Below are positions 34,407-43,518 of a stretch of 64,000 nucleotides of DNA, piece after piece. How positions within the stretch are numbered: position 1 is the stretch's first letter; each line of letters starts with the position of its first letter. The position numbers and the translations under genes are program-made. The notes under the pieces were generated by a model. The model was not told the origin of the DNA. It searched no databases and saw only the letters and a program-made list of their open reading frames with translations. The stretch is from JAFNAG01 sp963721405. Its GTDB lineage: Bacteria; Acidobacteriota; UBA6911. The stretch spans positions 1,054,001-1,118,000 of the forward strand of contig CAVRJA010000014.1 in NCBI GenBank assembly GCA_963721405.1, read 5' to 3'.

Positions 34407-37400
34407 ATGACTATGAATGTCTTGTTGGTGACAGGACACATAAGGGATGCCGACTTCATCGAGCATGAAGTGCGCAAGGCGGCTCCGCACATTCACATCA
34501 ACATTTCGCCCACTTGCGACGACGCTTTTGCACGGGCCACCTCCTCCGAACGCGTGGACGCTGTCCTGCTCGATCTCCTGCCTGCCGGCGGCGATGACCT
34601 TCTCCTGATCAAGCGCATCCGCGATCTGGATTTGCCGCTGGCGGTCCTCGTCATGAGCGGGCCCGCCGATCAGGATCCCCCGCTGGAAGCGCTGATAGCG
34701 GGCGCGGATGACTATGTCGTAAAGAGGCGCAATTTCGTACGCATCCTCCCGGGCCTGTTGCAGCGGGCAATCGAGCGGCGGCGCACGGAAGCCGAGCGGC
34801 GGGTTCATCCTCTGCAGGTGCTTTTCGCGGGGGATGTGGAAGGCGCCAGGCGTCACTTTTCCCGCTCGCCCCACATCACGCTTCACCCGGCAATCATGGA
34901 TCGCGACGGATCCTGCCCGATACTGCCTGTCACGGGCGGCGCTCCGGCATATGATGCCGTCGTGCTGGAAGACTCGTCCCCGGGATTGAACGTGCTCCGC
35001 TCCCTGAAGGAGATCACGACCGGCGCCCCCGATCTGCCTGTGATTCTCTTGATCGATCCAGAAAAAGACGAGACCGCAGTCCAGGCGCTCAAACTGGGCG
35101 CCGCCGAGTGCATCGTCAAGACGGGCGACTATTTTCAGCGCATGATTCCCGCCCTGGAAAACGCGATCCATCGCCGCGACCTGCTCCGCGAGAAGCTCTC
35201 ACTGCGTTCGACCGAAGCGCGCCTGCGGCTGATCGTCGAGACCGTTCCCGAGTGCGTCACCCTCCTGGCATCTGACGGCAACATTCAGGCCATGAACAGA
35301 GCGGGGCTTTCCCTCGTCGGGGCGACACGCCTCGAACAGATCGTCGGAAAGAACTTCTTCTCCCTTGCCGGGCCCAAACACCAGGATCGACTGCGCTCTT
35401 TCTTGAGCCGTGTCTGTGCCGGGGAGAAGGGGGAAATCGAGTTCGACTGGGATGGATTTGACGGGGTTACACGCCGGCTTCAGTTGCGCGCCGTCCCGCT
35501 CCGCCGGGAATCCGAGAATTTGACGACCGCCCTGGGCGTGATCCACAGCCTTTCCCGTGATGCAGGTCAGGGCCCGGGGACAGACACTCTCGCGCCGGAG
35601 AGGGCATCAGGCATCCATCACCAGGGCATGGCCGCGAGCGCCGGCAACGGCGAGCGGCATGAACCGTCCCAGGTTTCGGGATCCCGAACGATCCTGGAGG
35701 TCGCCTCACAGAAACCGGAAGAATGGGAGATAGAACGGCAAGAACTCGAGCGCCAGCGCGCCGCCATGGCGGAAGCGGTCCGGGCACTGGAGACGGAACG
35801 AGCCGGCCTCGAGTCGGAAAAACGCGCCATGGAGGAGCGTTGGGCCGCGGAGCGCAAGAAGTATGAGGACGAGCGCGCTGCTCTCCTCGACGCGGCGCGC
35901 GCCTCCGCCTCGAGCCTTACAGAAGCCGAAGGCCGGCACAAGGCCGAAGCGGAGGAATGGCAGGCCGTGCGCCAGGAAATGGAGTGGCAGCGGACCGCTC
36001 TCGAAGAGGCGTTGCGAGCCGCTGAAACCGGGCAGTCACTGTTAATCGAATCGAATCGCGCCGCGCGCGAGGAATGGGAGCAGGCGCGGCAGGCATTCGA
36101 GAGCCAGGCAAAGGAAGGCCTCGAAAGACGCGCGGCGCTCGAAGAGACCTTGCGCGATATGGAAGCTCGGCGCGCCGAACTGCAGGAGCTGCGGCAGGCG
36201 GAACGCGCCGAGGCTGACGCCATGCGGACCGAGCTGGAAGGTCATCTTGCCGAATCTCGCGCTGCGGGTTCGGACGCGGAGGCCCGTGCCGCTTCCCTGC
36301 GGAACGATCTTCTCGCGCTCCAGACCTGTCACGCCGATATCGGGGAGAGGCTCGCTGCCGGGGAGTCGGCATGGGAAGGATCGCGCCGGAAACTGGAAAA
36401 GCTGCTGAACGCCGGCGAAGAGCAGCGCGCGTCGCTCGAGGAAACAACCCGCAGCCTCGAGACCCGCTGCGCCGGACTTGCCGAACAGCTCCAGTCAGAG
36501 CGCGCCGAATTGGAACGAGCTCGCGCGGAATTTGATCGCCGTCGTGTCGAATTCGAAAGCGGATACGCGGAGGCAGAGGCGAGGCGAGTCTCTCTGGAAG
36601 AGTCCTTGCACGAACTGGAATCCAGGTACGCCCAACTCGAGACCCGGCACCAGTCGGAGCGCGATGATCTCAAACGCGCGCGCTCTGAGATGGAAGCGCA
36701 GTGGAGCGTGCTGCAGGCGCGTGCCGCCGAGCTGGAAAAGGAGCGAGTCGCAGAGCAGTCGTCCCACGAGGATGCACGCAGGGAGTTGGGACAGAAGCTC
36801 CGAGACGGCGAAGAACAGAGGGCGTCGCTCGAATCGGCGCTGCGCGAATTGCAGGCGCATCAGGCGGAATTCGAGGAACAGCGCCGTGAGGAGCGTGTCG
36901 AATTGGATGGCGCACGGGCGGAATTGGAGCGTCTCCGCGCCGAGCAGGTTGAGACACGCACGGAGATGGAGAAACGGCACGGCCTGCTCGAAGCAAGTTT
37001 CGCCGAACTGGAACAGGAGCGCCTCGCTGAGCAATCCGGCTATGAGAATACGCGCCGGGAATTGGAGCAGAAGCTCCGGGACGGCGAGGGGCAGAGGGCG
37101 TCGCTCGAATCGGCGTTGCGCGAATTGCAGGCGCATCAGGCGGAATCCGAGGAACAGCGCCGTGTGGAGCGTGTCGAATTGGATGGCGCACGGGCGGAAT
37201 TGGAGCGTCTCCGCGCCGGGCAGGTTGAGACACGCACGGAGATGGAGAAACGGCACGGCCTGCTCGAAGCAAGTTTCGCCGAACTGGAACAGAAGCGGCT
37301 CGCTGAGCAATCCGGCTATGAGAATACGCGCCGGGAATTGGAGCAGAAGCTCCGGGACGACGAGGGGCAGAGGGCGTCGCTCGAATCGGCGTTGCGCGAA

Positions 37401-40400
37401 TCGGAGGCGCATCAGGCGGAATTCGAGGAACAGCGCCGTGCGGAGCGTGCCGAGTTGGACGGCGCACGGGCGGAATTGGAGCGTCTCCGCGCCGAGCAGG
37501 TTGAGACACGCACGGAGATGGAAAAACGGCACGGCCTGCTCGAAGCAAGTTTCGCCGAACTGGAACAGAAGCGCCTCGCTGAGCAATCCGGCTATGAGAA
37601 TACGCGCCGGGAATTGGAGCAGAAGCTCCGGGACGACGAGGGGCAGAGGGCGTCGCTCGAATCGGCGTTGCGCGAATCGGAGGCGCATCAGGCGGAATTC
37701 GAGGAACAGCGTCGTGCGGAGCGTGCCGAGTTGGATGGCGCACGGGCGGAATTGGAGCGTCTCCGCGCCGAGCAGGTTGAGACACGCACGGAGATGGAGA
37801 AACGGCACGGCCTGCTGGCAGCAAGCTATGCCGACCTGGAACAGAAGCTCCGGGATGACGAGGAACGAAGGGCGTCGCTCGAGGCGGCGCTGCGCGAATT
37901 GCAGGCGCATCAGGCGGAATCCGAGGAACAGCGCCGTGTGGAGCGTGTCGAATTGGATGGCGCACGGGCGGAATTGGAGCGTCTCCGCGCCGGGCAGGTT
38001 GAGACACGCACGGAGATGGAGAAACGGCACGGCCTGCTCGAAGCAAGTTTCGCCGAACTGGAACAGAAGCGCCTCGCTGAGCAATCCGGCTATGAGAATA
38101 CGCGCCGGGAATTGGAGCAGAAGCTCCGGGACGACGAGGAGCAGAGGGCGTCGCTCGAATCGGCGCTGCGCGAATCGGAGGCGCATCAGGCGGAACTCGA
38201 GGAACAGCGTCGTGCGGAGCGTGCCGAGTTGGATGGCTCACGGGCGGAATTGGGGCGTCTCCGCGCCGGGCAGACGGAGTCGTTCAAGGAGATGGAGAAA
38301 CGGCACGGCCTGCTGGCAGCAAGCTATGCCGACCTGGAACAGAAGCTCCGGGATGACGAGGAACGAAGGGCGTCGCTCGAGGCGGCGCTGCGCGAATTGC
38401 AGGCGCATCAGGCGGAATTCGAGGAACAGCGCCGTGAGGAGCGTGTCGAATTGGATGGCGCACGGGCGGAATTGGAGCGTCTCCGCGCCGAGCAGGTTGA
38501 GACACGCACGGAGATGGAGAAACGGCACGGCCTGCTCGAAGCAAGTTTCGCCGAACTGGAACAGGAGCGCCTCGCTGAGCAATCCGGCTATGAGAATACG
38601 CGCCGGGAATTGGAGCAGAAGCTCCGGGACGGCGAGGGGCAGAGGGCGTCGCTCGAATCGGCGCTGCGCGAATCGGAGGCGCATCAGGCGGAATTCGAGG
38701 AACAGCGCCGTGAGGAGCGTGTCGAATTGGATGGCGCACGGGCGGAATTGGAGCGTCTCCGCGCCGAGCAGGTTGAGACACGCACGGAGATGGAAAAACG
38801 GCACGGCCTGCTGGCAGCAAGTTTCGCCGAACTGGAACAGAAGCGGCTCGCTGAGCAATCCGGCTATGAGAATACGCGCCGGGCATTGGAGCAGAAGCTC
38901 CGGGACGACGAGGAGCAGAGGACGTCGCTCGAATCGGCGCTGCGCGAATCGGAGGCGCATCAGGCGGAACTCGAGGAACAGCGTCGTGCGGAGCGTGCCG
39001 AGTTGGATGGCGCACGGGCGGAATTGGAGCGTCTCCGCGCCGGGCAGGTTGAGACACGCACGGAGATGGAGAAACGGCACGGCCTGCTCGAAGCAAGTCT
39101 CGCCGAACTGGAACAGAAGCGGCTCGCTGAGCAATCCGGCTATGAGAATACGCGCCGGGAATTGGAGCAGAAGCTCCGGGACGACGAGGAGCAGAGGGCG
39201 TCGCTCGAATCGGCGTTGCGCGAATCGGTGGCGCATCAGGCAGAACTCGGGGAACAGCGCCGTGCGGAGCGTGCCGAGTTGGATGCGGCACGGGCGGAAT
39301 TGGAGCGATTCCGTGCGGAGCTTGAGGGGACACTCGCCGGGACGGAAAGCCGGCAAAGCCTGCTTGAGGCCCGCATCACCGAACTGGAAGAGCAGCGCCT
39401 GGCTGAGCAGACAGGCCATGAGGCCGCGCGCCGGGAGTTGGAGCAGAGGCTATGCGACAGCGAAGCTCAGCGGGCTTCGTTCGAAACCGCCGTGCGCGAC
39501 CTGCAGGCGCAGCAGTTTCAACTGGCTGAGCAGCGCCGGACGGAAATGGCCGACCTGGATGAGGCGCGTGCAGAATTGGAGCGAGGACGGGCAACGCTTG
39601 CCAGCGTGCGCGCGGAATCGGAAACGCGGTGCAGGTCTTTGGAAGAAGCCCTTCTCTCAACGGAAGCCCGCCTTGCGGATCTCGAGGCCAATCACGAGGG
39701 TGAACGCTCTGAATGGGAAGCGTCGCGCCAAAGTCAGGAGCAGCAGCGCCGCGCAGTCGAAGAACGGAGAGCCTTGCTCGAGGCAGCTGCTCGCGACCAG
39801 GGAACACGTCTTACCGAGCTGGAGGAGGCGCTTCGAGTCGAGCGTGGCAGGCTCGAGAGCGCGCGTGCGGAGCTGGAACGGGTGAACAGCGTACTTGCGG
39901 ACACCCGGCTGGAAATGGAAACCCGACGCGCGTCGCTGGAAGCCGCCCTGCAGATCATGGAGGAGCGCTGCACGGAGCTTGAAGTGAACCACCTGGCCGA
40001 ACGTTCAGCCTGGGATAAGGATCGTGTCGACCTGGAACAGCGGCGCCTCCTTGGCGAAGAACGCCAGGCCGGGCTCGAGCGGGCTCTTGCCGCCGGCCAA
40101 TCGGAGGTGGCCCTTCTCGAAGAGCGTTACAAGCTTGAATCGGCCGAATGGCGTACGGCGCGCGATCAGTTGGAACGACGCCTCAAGGCGCTCGAGGAGG
40201 AGCTGCGGTCGTTGCAGTCGCAACATCGCGAGGCGGTGTCCAGGGCCCAGGAGGAACGGGCTGGCTGGGAGGCGCAGCGGGATGGTCTGGCACTCAGGCA
40301 TGCGGCAGCCGAATCGGCCCGTGCCGCGCTCGCCAGGGAGTCGGAGGGTTTGCAGGCGCGGTTTTCCGGCATCGAGGAAGCGAGGCAAGCCGACTCCGCT

Positions 40401-41135
40401 GCCTGGGCCAGGGAGCGCCGGAAATTGGAGAGTCAGCGGCGCGACCTCGAGGCCAAAATGGAGAGCCTCGAACAGGCATTGTCTTCATCGGAGGCGAACC
40501 AGGCGAAGCTTCTCGAAGAGCTTCGCCCGGCACAGGCGGAGTGGGAGCGTTTGCGGGAGGAACTGGAGCATCAACGCGCGGCACGCGTGGCCCTGGAAGA
40601 CATGCTGCGCGCTGCCGAAGAGCGGCGGAACGGCCTCCTGGAAGAGCAGCAGGCCGAGCGCGCCGAGTGGCGGGGCTTGCAGGAAGAGCTGGAGCGTCAA
40701 AAAGCATCCAGGGCTTCCCTCGAAGAAGGTCTTCGCGCCTCTGAAACCAGGTTGTCACGGCTGGCCGAGGAGTACCGGACCGGGCGGACGGAACTCGACG
40801 CCTTGCGCCGGGAGACAGAAGGACAACGGGCAGCACGCCAGGCGCTCGAAGGGGCTCTCAGGGCCGCGGAGGCGCGGCAGCAGGCGGCGCCCGAATCGGA
40901 GCTCGCGACAGCGGCCGTGCAGGCATTTGCGGATCTGGTTGCTCCCCTGGGCGACTGCGGCACCCTGCTCACGGAGTGCCTCGATCCCGGCGATCCCCGG
41001 CGCGTCCGCGCCCTGCGGCTGGTGGAGATGGCCAGGCATGCCGGCGACCTTGCCGGCCGGCTGCTGGCTCTCCGGCCGCAACAGAGCCGCGACCGTGAGG
41101 GAGCGGAGCATGAGCGCCGAAACCCGTCAGCGTGA
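34407..41135 (+). CDS. Giant degenerate hybrid sensor: REC-REC-PAS-1,700-residue coiled coil-DHp-like
   Basis: A 2,242-residue cytoplasmic protein. Residues about 3-125 form a receiver with D56 and K106 but without the usual acidic pair. Residues about 135-262 form a second receiver whose phospho-acceptor position is Glu188 (VVLEDSSPG). PAS lies at about 270-385 (ECVTLLASDGNIQAMNRAG). From about 438 to 2160 there is uninterrupted Glu/Arg/Ala/Leu coiled coil, including ten near-identical repeat units at 773-1656. The last ~75 residues (LLTECLDPGDPRR, ARHAGDLAGRLLAL) resemble the DHp helix pair of PAS hybrid kinases, but the H-box His is missing and no ATPase domain follows. It is probably a scaffold or ruler responding through PAS or the receivers. 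ATG 34413 is an equally possible start. Confidence 0.85.
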   Translation: MTMNVLLVTGHIRDADFIEHEVRKAAPHIHINISPTCDDAFARATSSERVDAVLLDLLPAGGDDLLLIKRIRDLDLPLAVLVMSGPADQDPPLEALIAGADDYVVKRRNFVRILPGLLQRAIERRRTEAERRVHPLQVLFAGDVEGARRHFSRSPHITLHPAIMDRDGSCPILPVTGGAPAYDAVVLEDSSPGLNVLRSLKEITTGAPDLPVILLIDPEKDETAVQALKLGAAECIVKTGDYFQRMIPALENAIHRRDLLREKLSLRSTEARLRLIVETVPECVTLLASDGNIQAMNRAGLSLVGATRLEQIVGKNFFSLAGPKHQDRLRSFLSRVCAGEKGEIEFDWDGFDGVTRRLQLRAVPLRRESENLTTALGVIHSLSRDAGQGPGTDTLAPERASGIHHQGMAASAGNGERHEPSQVSGSRTILEVASQKPEEWEIERQELERQRAAMAEAVRALETERAGLESEKRAMEERWAAERKKYEDERAALLDAARASASSLTEAEGRHKAEAEEWQAVRQEMEWQRTALEEALRAAETGQSLLIESNRAAREEWEQARQAFESQAKEGLERRAALEETLRDMEARRAELQELRQAERAEADAMRTELEGHLAESRAAGSDAEARAASLRNDLLALQTCHADIGERLAAGESAWEGSRRKLEKLLNAGEEQRASLEETTRSLETRCAGLAEQLQSERAELERARAEFDRRRVEFESGYAEAEARRVSLEESLHELESRYAQLETRHQSERDDLKRARSEMEAQWSVLQARAAELEKERVAEQSSHEDARRELGQKLRDGEEQRASLESALRELQAHQAEFEEQRREERVELDGARAELERLRAEQVETRTEMEKRHGLLEASFAELEQERLAEQSGYENTRRELEQKLRDGEGQRASLESALRELQAHQAESEEQRRVERVELDGARAELERLRAGQVETRTEMEKRHGLLEASFAELEQKRLAEQSGYENTRRELEQKLRDDEGQRASLESALRESEAHQAEFEEQRRAERAELDGARAELERLRAEQVETRTEMEKRHGLLEASFAELEQKRLAEQSGYENTRRELEQKLRDDEGQRASLESALRESEAHQAEFEEQRRAERAELDGARAELERLRAEQVETRTEMEKRHGLLAASYADLEQKLRDDEERRASLEAALRELQAHQAESEEQRRVERVELDGARAELERLRAGQVETRTEMEKRHGLLEASFAELEQKRLAEQSGYENTRRELEQKLRDDEEQRASLESALRESEAHQAELEEQRRAERAELDGSRAELGRLRAGQTESFKEMEKRHGLLAASYADLEQKLRDDEERRASLEAALRELQAHQAEFEEQRREERVELDGARAELERLRAEQVETRTEMEKRHGLLEASFAELEQERLAEQSGYENTRRELEQKLRDGEGQRASLESALRESEAHQAEFEEQRREERVELDGARAELERLRAEQVETRTEMEKRHGLLAASFAELEQKRLAEQSGYENTRRALEQKLRDDEEQRTSLESALRESEAHQAELEEQRRAERAELDGARAELERLRAGQVETRTEMEKRHGLLEASLAELEQKRLAEQSGYENTRRELEQKLRDDEEQRASLESALRESVAHQAELGEQRRAERAELDAARAELERFRAELEGTLAGTESRQSLLEARITELEEQRLAEQTGHEAARRELEQRLCDSEAQRASFETAVRDLQAQQFQLAEQRRTEMADLDEARAELERGRATLASVRAESETRCRSLEEALLSTEARLADLEANHEGERSEWEASRQSQEQQRRAVEERRALLEAAARDQGTRLTELEEALRVERGRLESARAELERVNSVLADTRLEMETRRASLEAALQIMEERCTELEVNHLAERSAWDKDRVDLEQRRLLGEERQAGLERALAAGQSEVALLEERYKLESAEWRTARDQLERRLKALEEELRSLQSQHREAVSRAQEERAGWEAQRDGLALRHAAAESARAALARESEGLQARFSGIEEARQADSAAWARERRKLESQRRDLEAKMESLEQALSSSEANQAKLLEELRPAQAEWERLREELEHQRAARVALEDMLRAAEERRNGLLEEQQAERAEWRGLQEELERQKASRASLEEGLRASETRLSRLAEEYRTGRTELDALRRETEGQRAARQALEGALRAAEARQQAAPESELATAAVQAFADLVAPLGDCGTLLTECLDPGDPRRVRALRLVEMARHAGDLAGRLLALRPQQSRDREGAEHERRNPSA
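36723..39374 (+). repeat. Ten tandem coding repeats (eight of 276 bp, two of 222 bp)
   Basis: The array lies inside the giant coiled-coil gene (residues 773-1656). Full units are 92 codons, from FAELEQKRLAEQSGYENTRR to EMEKRHGLLEAS. Units 5 and 7 are 74 codons, begin YADLEQKLRDDEE and lack 18 residues. Successive units differ at only a few codons, and variants (EQKR/EQER, RDGEG/RDDEE, ELQAHQ/ESEAHQ) are shuffled between units, which suggests recent duplication and gene conversion. Unit 1 and the segment after 39374 are clearly more diverged. Boundaries follow from the 276-bp spacing of the GAACAG...CGCTGAGCAATCCGGC block. Confidence 0.95.
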
Positions 41136-41470
41136 CTTCAACCGGACTGCCTCCCAACACTCGCAGCTGTGAGTCCTGCCAGGATTCCGGCGGCGCCCAT
41201 GACTCATGATATCACCGGGCCGAGCTTGAAATTGTGAAGGCAATCCCCTGACAATATCCTCCCAATTACCGGTTCGACACGCGGTACGTCTGCCCCGCAC
41301 GGATCTGCGCTCTTTCTGGCTTCCGCAAGGGATACGATTTATGTCGACATGGATAGGATGCGGTTCTGGTACAGTTGTTCGAGTTTGCCTTTCACATCGT
41401 TTTCAGGCCGCCGCCGCGGGCATCATGGAAAGACGGCAGGTGATCCGACAGGACGATGCGAGGAGTCCAG
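41136..41470. other. Intergenic region, no gene seen
   Basis: This 335-bp gap lies between the scaffold gene and glgB. It has no supported frame. The last part (about 41380-41460) probably holds the glgB promoter, and AGGAG at 41461-41465 is the glgB ribosome site. Confidence 0.4.
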
Positions 41471-43378
41471 ATGAACGGGAAAAACATCTTCCTCAGTGAT
41501 GATGACCTGCACATGTTCAACGAGGGGACGCACTACCGGCTCTACAATAAGCTCGGTTGCCATCTCTGCAGCGACGGCGCCATTGATGGCGCACGGTTCG
41601 CGGTGTGGGCGCCCAACGCGGAGCGTGTGTCCGTCGTCGGCGACTTCAACGAATGGAACCGGACCGCATCCCCTTTGACTCAGAAGGGTCAATCCGGCAT
41701 CTGGGAGGGCTTCCTGCCCGGCGTATCCAAAGGGGCGCTCTACAAGTACCACATCGAATCGCGATACAACCTGTACCGCGTCGATAAGTCTGACCCTTGC
41801 GCAAACGCGACCGAGGCGCCGCCCGGAACCGCATCGGTCGCATGGGAGCTGGAATACGAGTGGAATGACTCCGAATGGATTTCGACACGGGGCGCGGAAC
41901 AGGCGCTCAATCGCCCCCTCGCGGTCTACGAGGTTCACCTGGGCTCCTGGCGCCGTCCTGCCGGGGACCAGGGCCGTTTTCTGACTTACAGAGAGCTTGC
42001 CGTCGAGCTCAGCTCGTACGTCAAGAAGATGGGTTTTACTCACGTCGAGCTCCTGCCCGTCATGGAGCATCCGTTCTATGGTTCCTGGGGCTACCAGACG
42101 GCGTCCTATTTCGCACCCACACGGCGGTACGGCGATCCCCAGGACCTCATGTGGTTCATCGACCATCTCCACCAGAACGGCATCGGCGTGATCCTCGATT
42201 GGGTCCCCTCGCATTTCCCCATGGATGAGCACGGCCTCGGCTATTTCGACGGCACGCATCTTTACGAGCATTCCGATCCGCGCCAGGGCGTGCATCGCGA
42301 TTGGGACACCCTGGTCTTCAATTACGGGCGCAACGAAATCTGCAGCTTCCTCATCAGCAGTGCACTCTTCTGGCTGGAGGCGTACCACGCGGATGGTCTT
42401 CGCGTAGATGCGGTCGCTTCGATGCTATATCTGGACTATTCGAGGAAGGCAGGCGAGTGGATTCCCAACCAGTATGGCGGGCGCGAAAATCTGGATGCGA
42501 TTCGGTTCTTGCGCAACCTGAACGAACAGGTCTACAAAAACTACCCCGACGTGCAGACCATCGCCGAGGAATCGACGGCCTGGCCGATGGTCTCCAGGCC
42601 CAACTATGTCGGCGGCCTGGGTTTCGGCCTTAAGTGGGACATGGGCTGGATGCACGACACGCTCGAGTACATGTCGAAGGACCCCGTTTTTCGCCGCTTC
42701 CACCAGGATGAGCTGACCTTCCGCGCGATCTATGCGTTTACGGAGAACTTCGTCCTGCCTCTTTCCCACGACGAAGTAGTGCACGGCAAGAAGTCACTGC
42801 TCGGCAAGATGCCCGGGGACGACTGGCGGAAATTCGCAAACCTGCGCCTGCTGCTGGCCTATATGTACGCCCAGCCCGGGAAGAAGCTCCTCTTCATGGG
42901 CGCTGAATTCGGACAATGGGCTGAGTGGTGGCACGAACGCGGACTCGATTGGGACCTGCTTCAGTATGCAAACCACCAGGGTCTGCAGGAGTGTGTGTCC
43001 GATCTGAACCGGCTCTACCGCGAGGAGCCGGCGCTCCACCAGCTGGACCACCATCCCGCAGGGTTTGAATGGATCGACTGCCATGATGCCGATTCCAGCG
43101 TGCTGGCCTTCCTGCGCAGAGCTCAGGAACCGGAAGGCCGTGTGCTATTGGCAGTCTGCAATTTCACGCCGGTGCCGCGTCACAACTATCTCCTCGGTGT
43201 TCCGCAGCCGGGATTCTGGCGCGAGATCCTGAACAGCGATTCCGTGGCCTATGGTGGAAGCGGCTCGGGAAACCTCGGCGGCAATGAAACCATCCACAAG
43301 AAAGCTCACGGCAGGGAACAGAGCCTTTCGCTCACGCTTCCGCCCCTGGCGGCGATCTATCTCCGGCACGAAGGCTGA
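41471..43378 (+). CDS. glgB: 1,4-alpha-glucan branching enzyme
   Basis: A 635-residue GH13 enzyme that makes alpha-1,6 branches in glycogen. ATG 41471 follows AGGAG with a 5-nt gap. A CBM48 domain (about 35-110, FAVWAPNAERVSVVGDFNEW) precedes the barrel. Catalytic residues are Asp313 in GLRVDAVASMLYLD, Glu near 366-367 in TIAEESTAWP and Asp434 in PLSHDEVVHGK. It is about 100 residues shorter than the E. coli enzyme because the extra N-terminal domain is missing, as in many bacterial GlgB proteins. No other glycogen genes are adjacent. Confidence 0.96.
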   Translation: MNGKNIFLSDDDLHMFNEGTHYRLYNKLGCHLCSDGAIDGARFAVWAPNAERVSVVGDFNEWNRTASPLTQKGQSGIWEGFLPGVSKGALYKYHIESRYNLYRVDKSDPCANATEAPPGTASVAWELEYEWNDSEWISTRGAEQALNRPLAVYEVHLGSWRRPAGDQGRFLTYRELAVELSSYVKKMGFTHVELLPVMEHPFYGSWGYQTASYFAPTRRYGDPQDLMWFIDHLHQNGIGVILDWVPSHFPMDEHGLGYFDGTHLYEHSDPRQGVHRDWDTLVFNYGRNEICSFLISSALFWLEAYHADGLRVDAVASMLYLDYSRKAGEWIPNQYGGRENLDAIRFLRNLNEQVYKNYPDVQTIAEESTAWPMVSRPNYVGGLGFGLKWDMGWMHDTLEYMSKDPVFRRFHQDELTFRAIYAFTENFVLPLSHDEVVHGKKSLLGKMPGDDWRKFANLRLLLAYMYAQPGKKLLFMGAEFGQWAEWWHERGLDWDLLQYANHQGLQECVSDLNRLYREEPALHQLDHHPAGFEWIDCHDADSSVLAFLRRAQEPEGRVLLAVCNFTPVPRHNYLLGVPQPGFWREILNSDSVAYGGSGSGNLGGNETIHKKAHGREQSLSLTLPPLAAIYLRHEG

Positions 43379-43518
43379 CCGCCGGACGACTCCAGCCTGG
43401 CGTGGGTATCCCACCGTCTCGCGATCCCTTTTTGGTGCGCGCTGTTTTCTTGAACGGCGGGAGGTTTTCCTGCTGTAAGATACGCGCCAATGACTGGGAT
43501 CATCCGGAGGAAGGCGCT

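Noticed and set aside
36723..39374. CRISPR or satellite-like array
   Set aside because: The units are 276/222 bp, directly adjacent and in frame with a long coiled-coil protein; there are no spacers.
36478..39885. Very long open frames (about 1,135, 563, 523, 393 and 349 codons) in other frames across the repeat array
   Set aside because: They arise because each 276-bp unit is a multiple of three and GC-rich, so stops missing in one unit are missing in all. They lack ribosome sites, and the composition (Arg/Trp/Asn or Pro/Arg-rich) is not protein-like.
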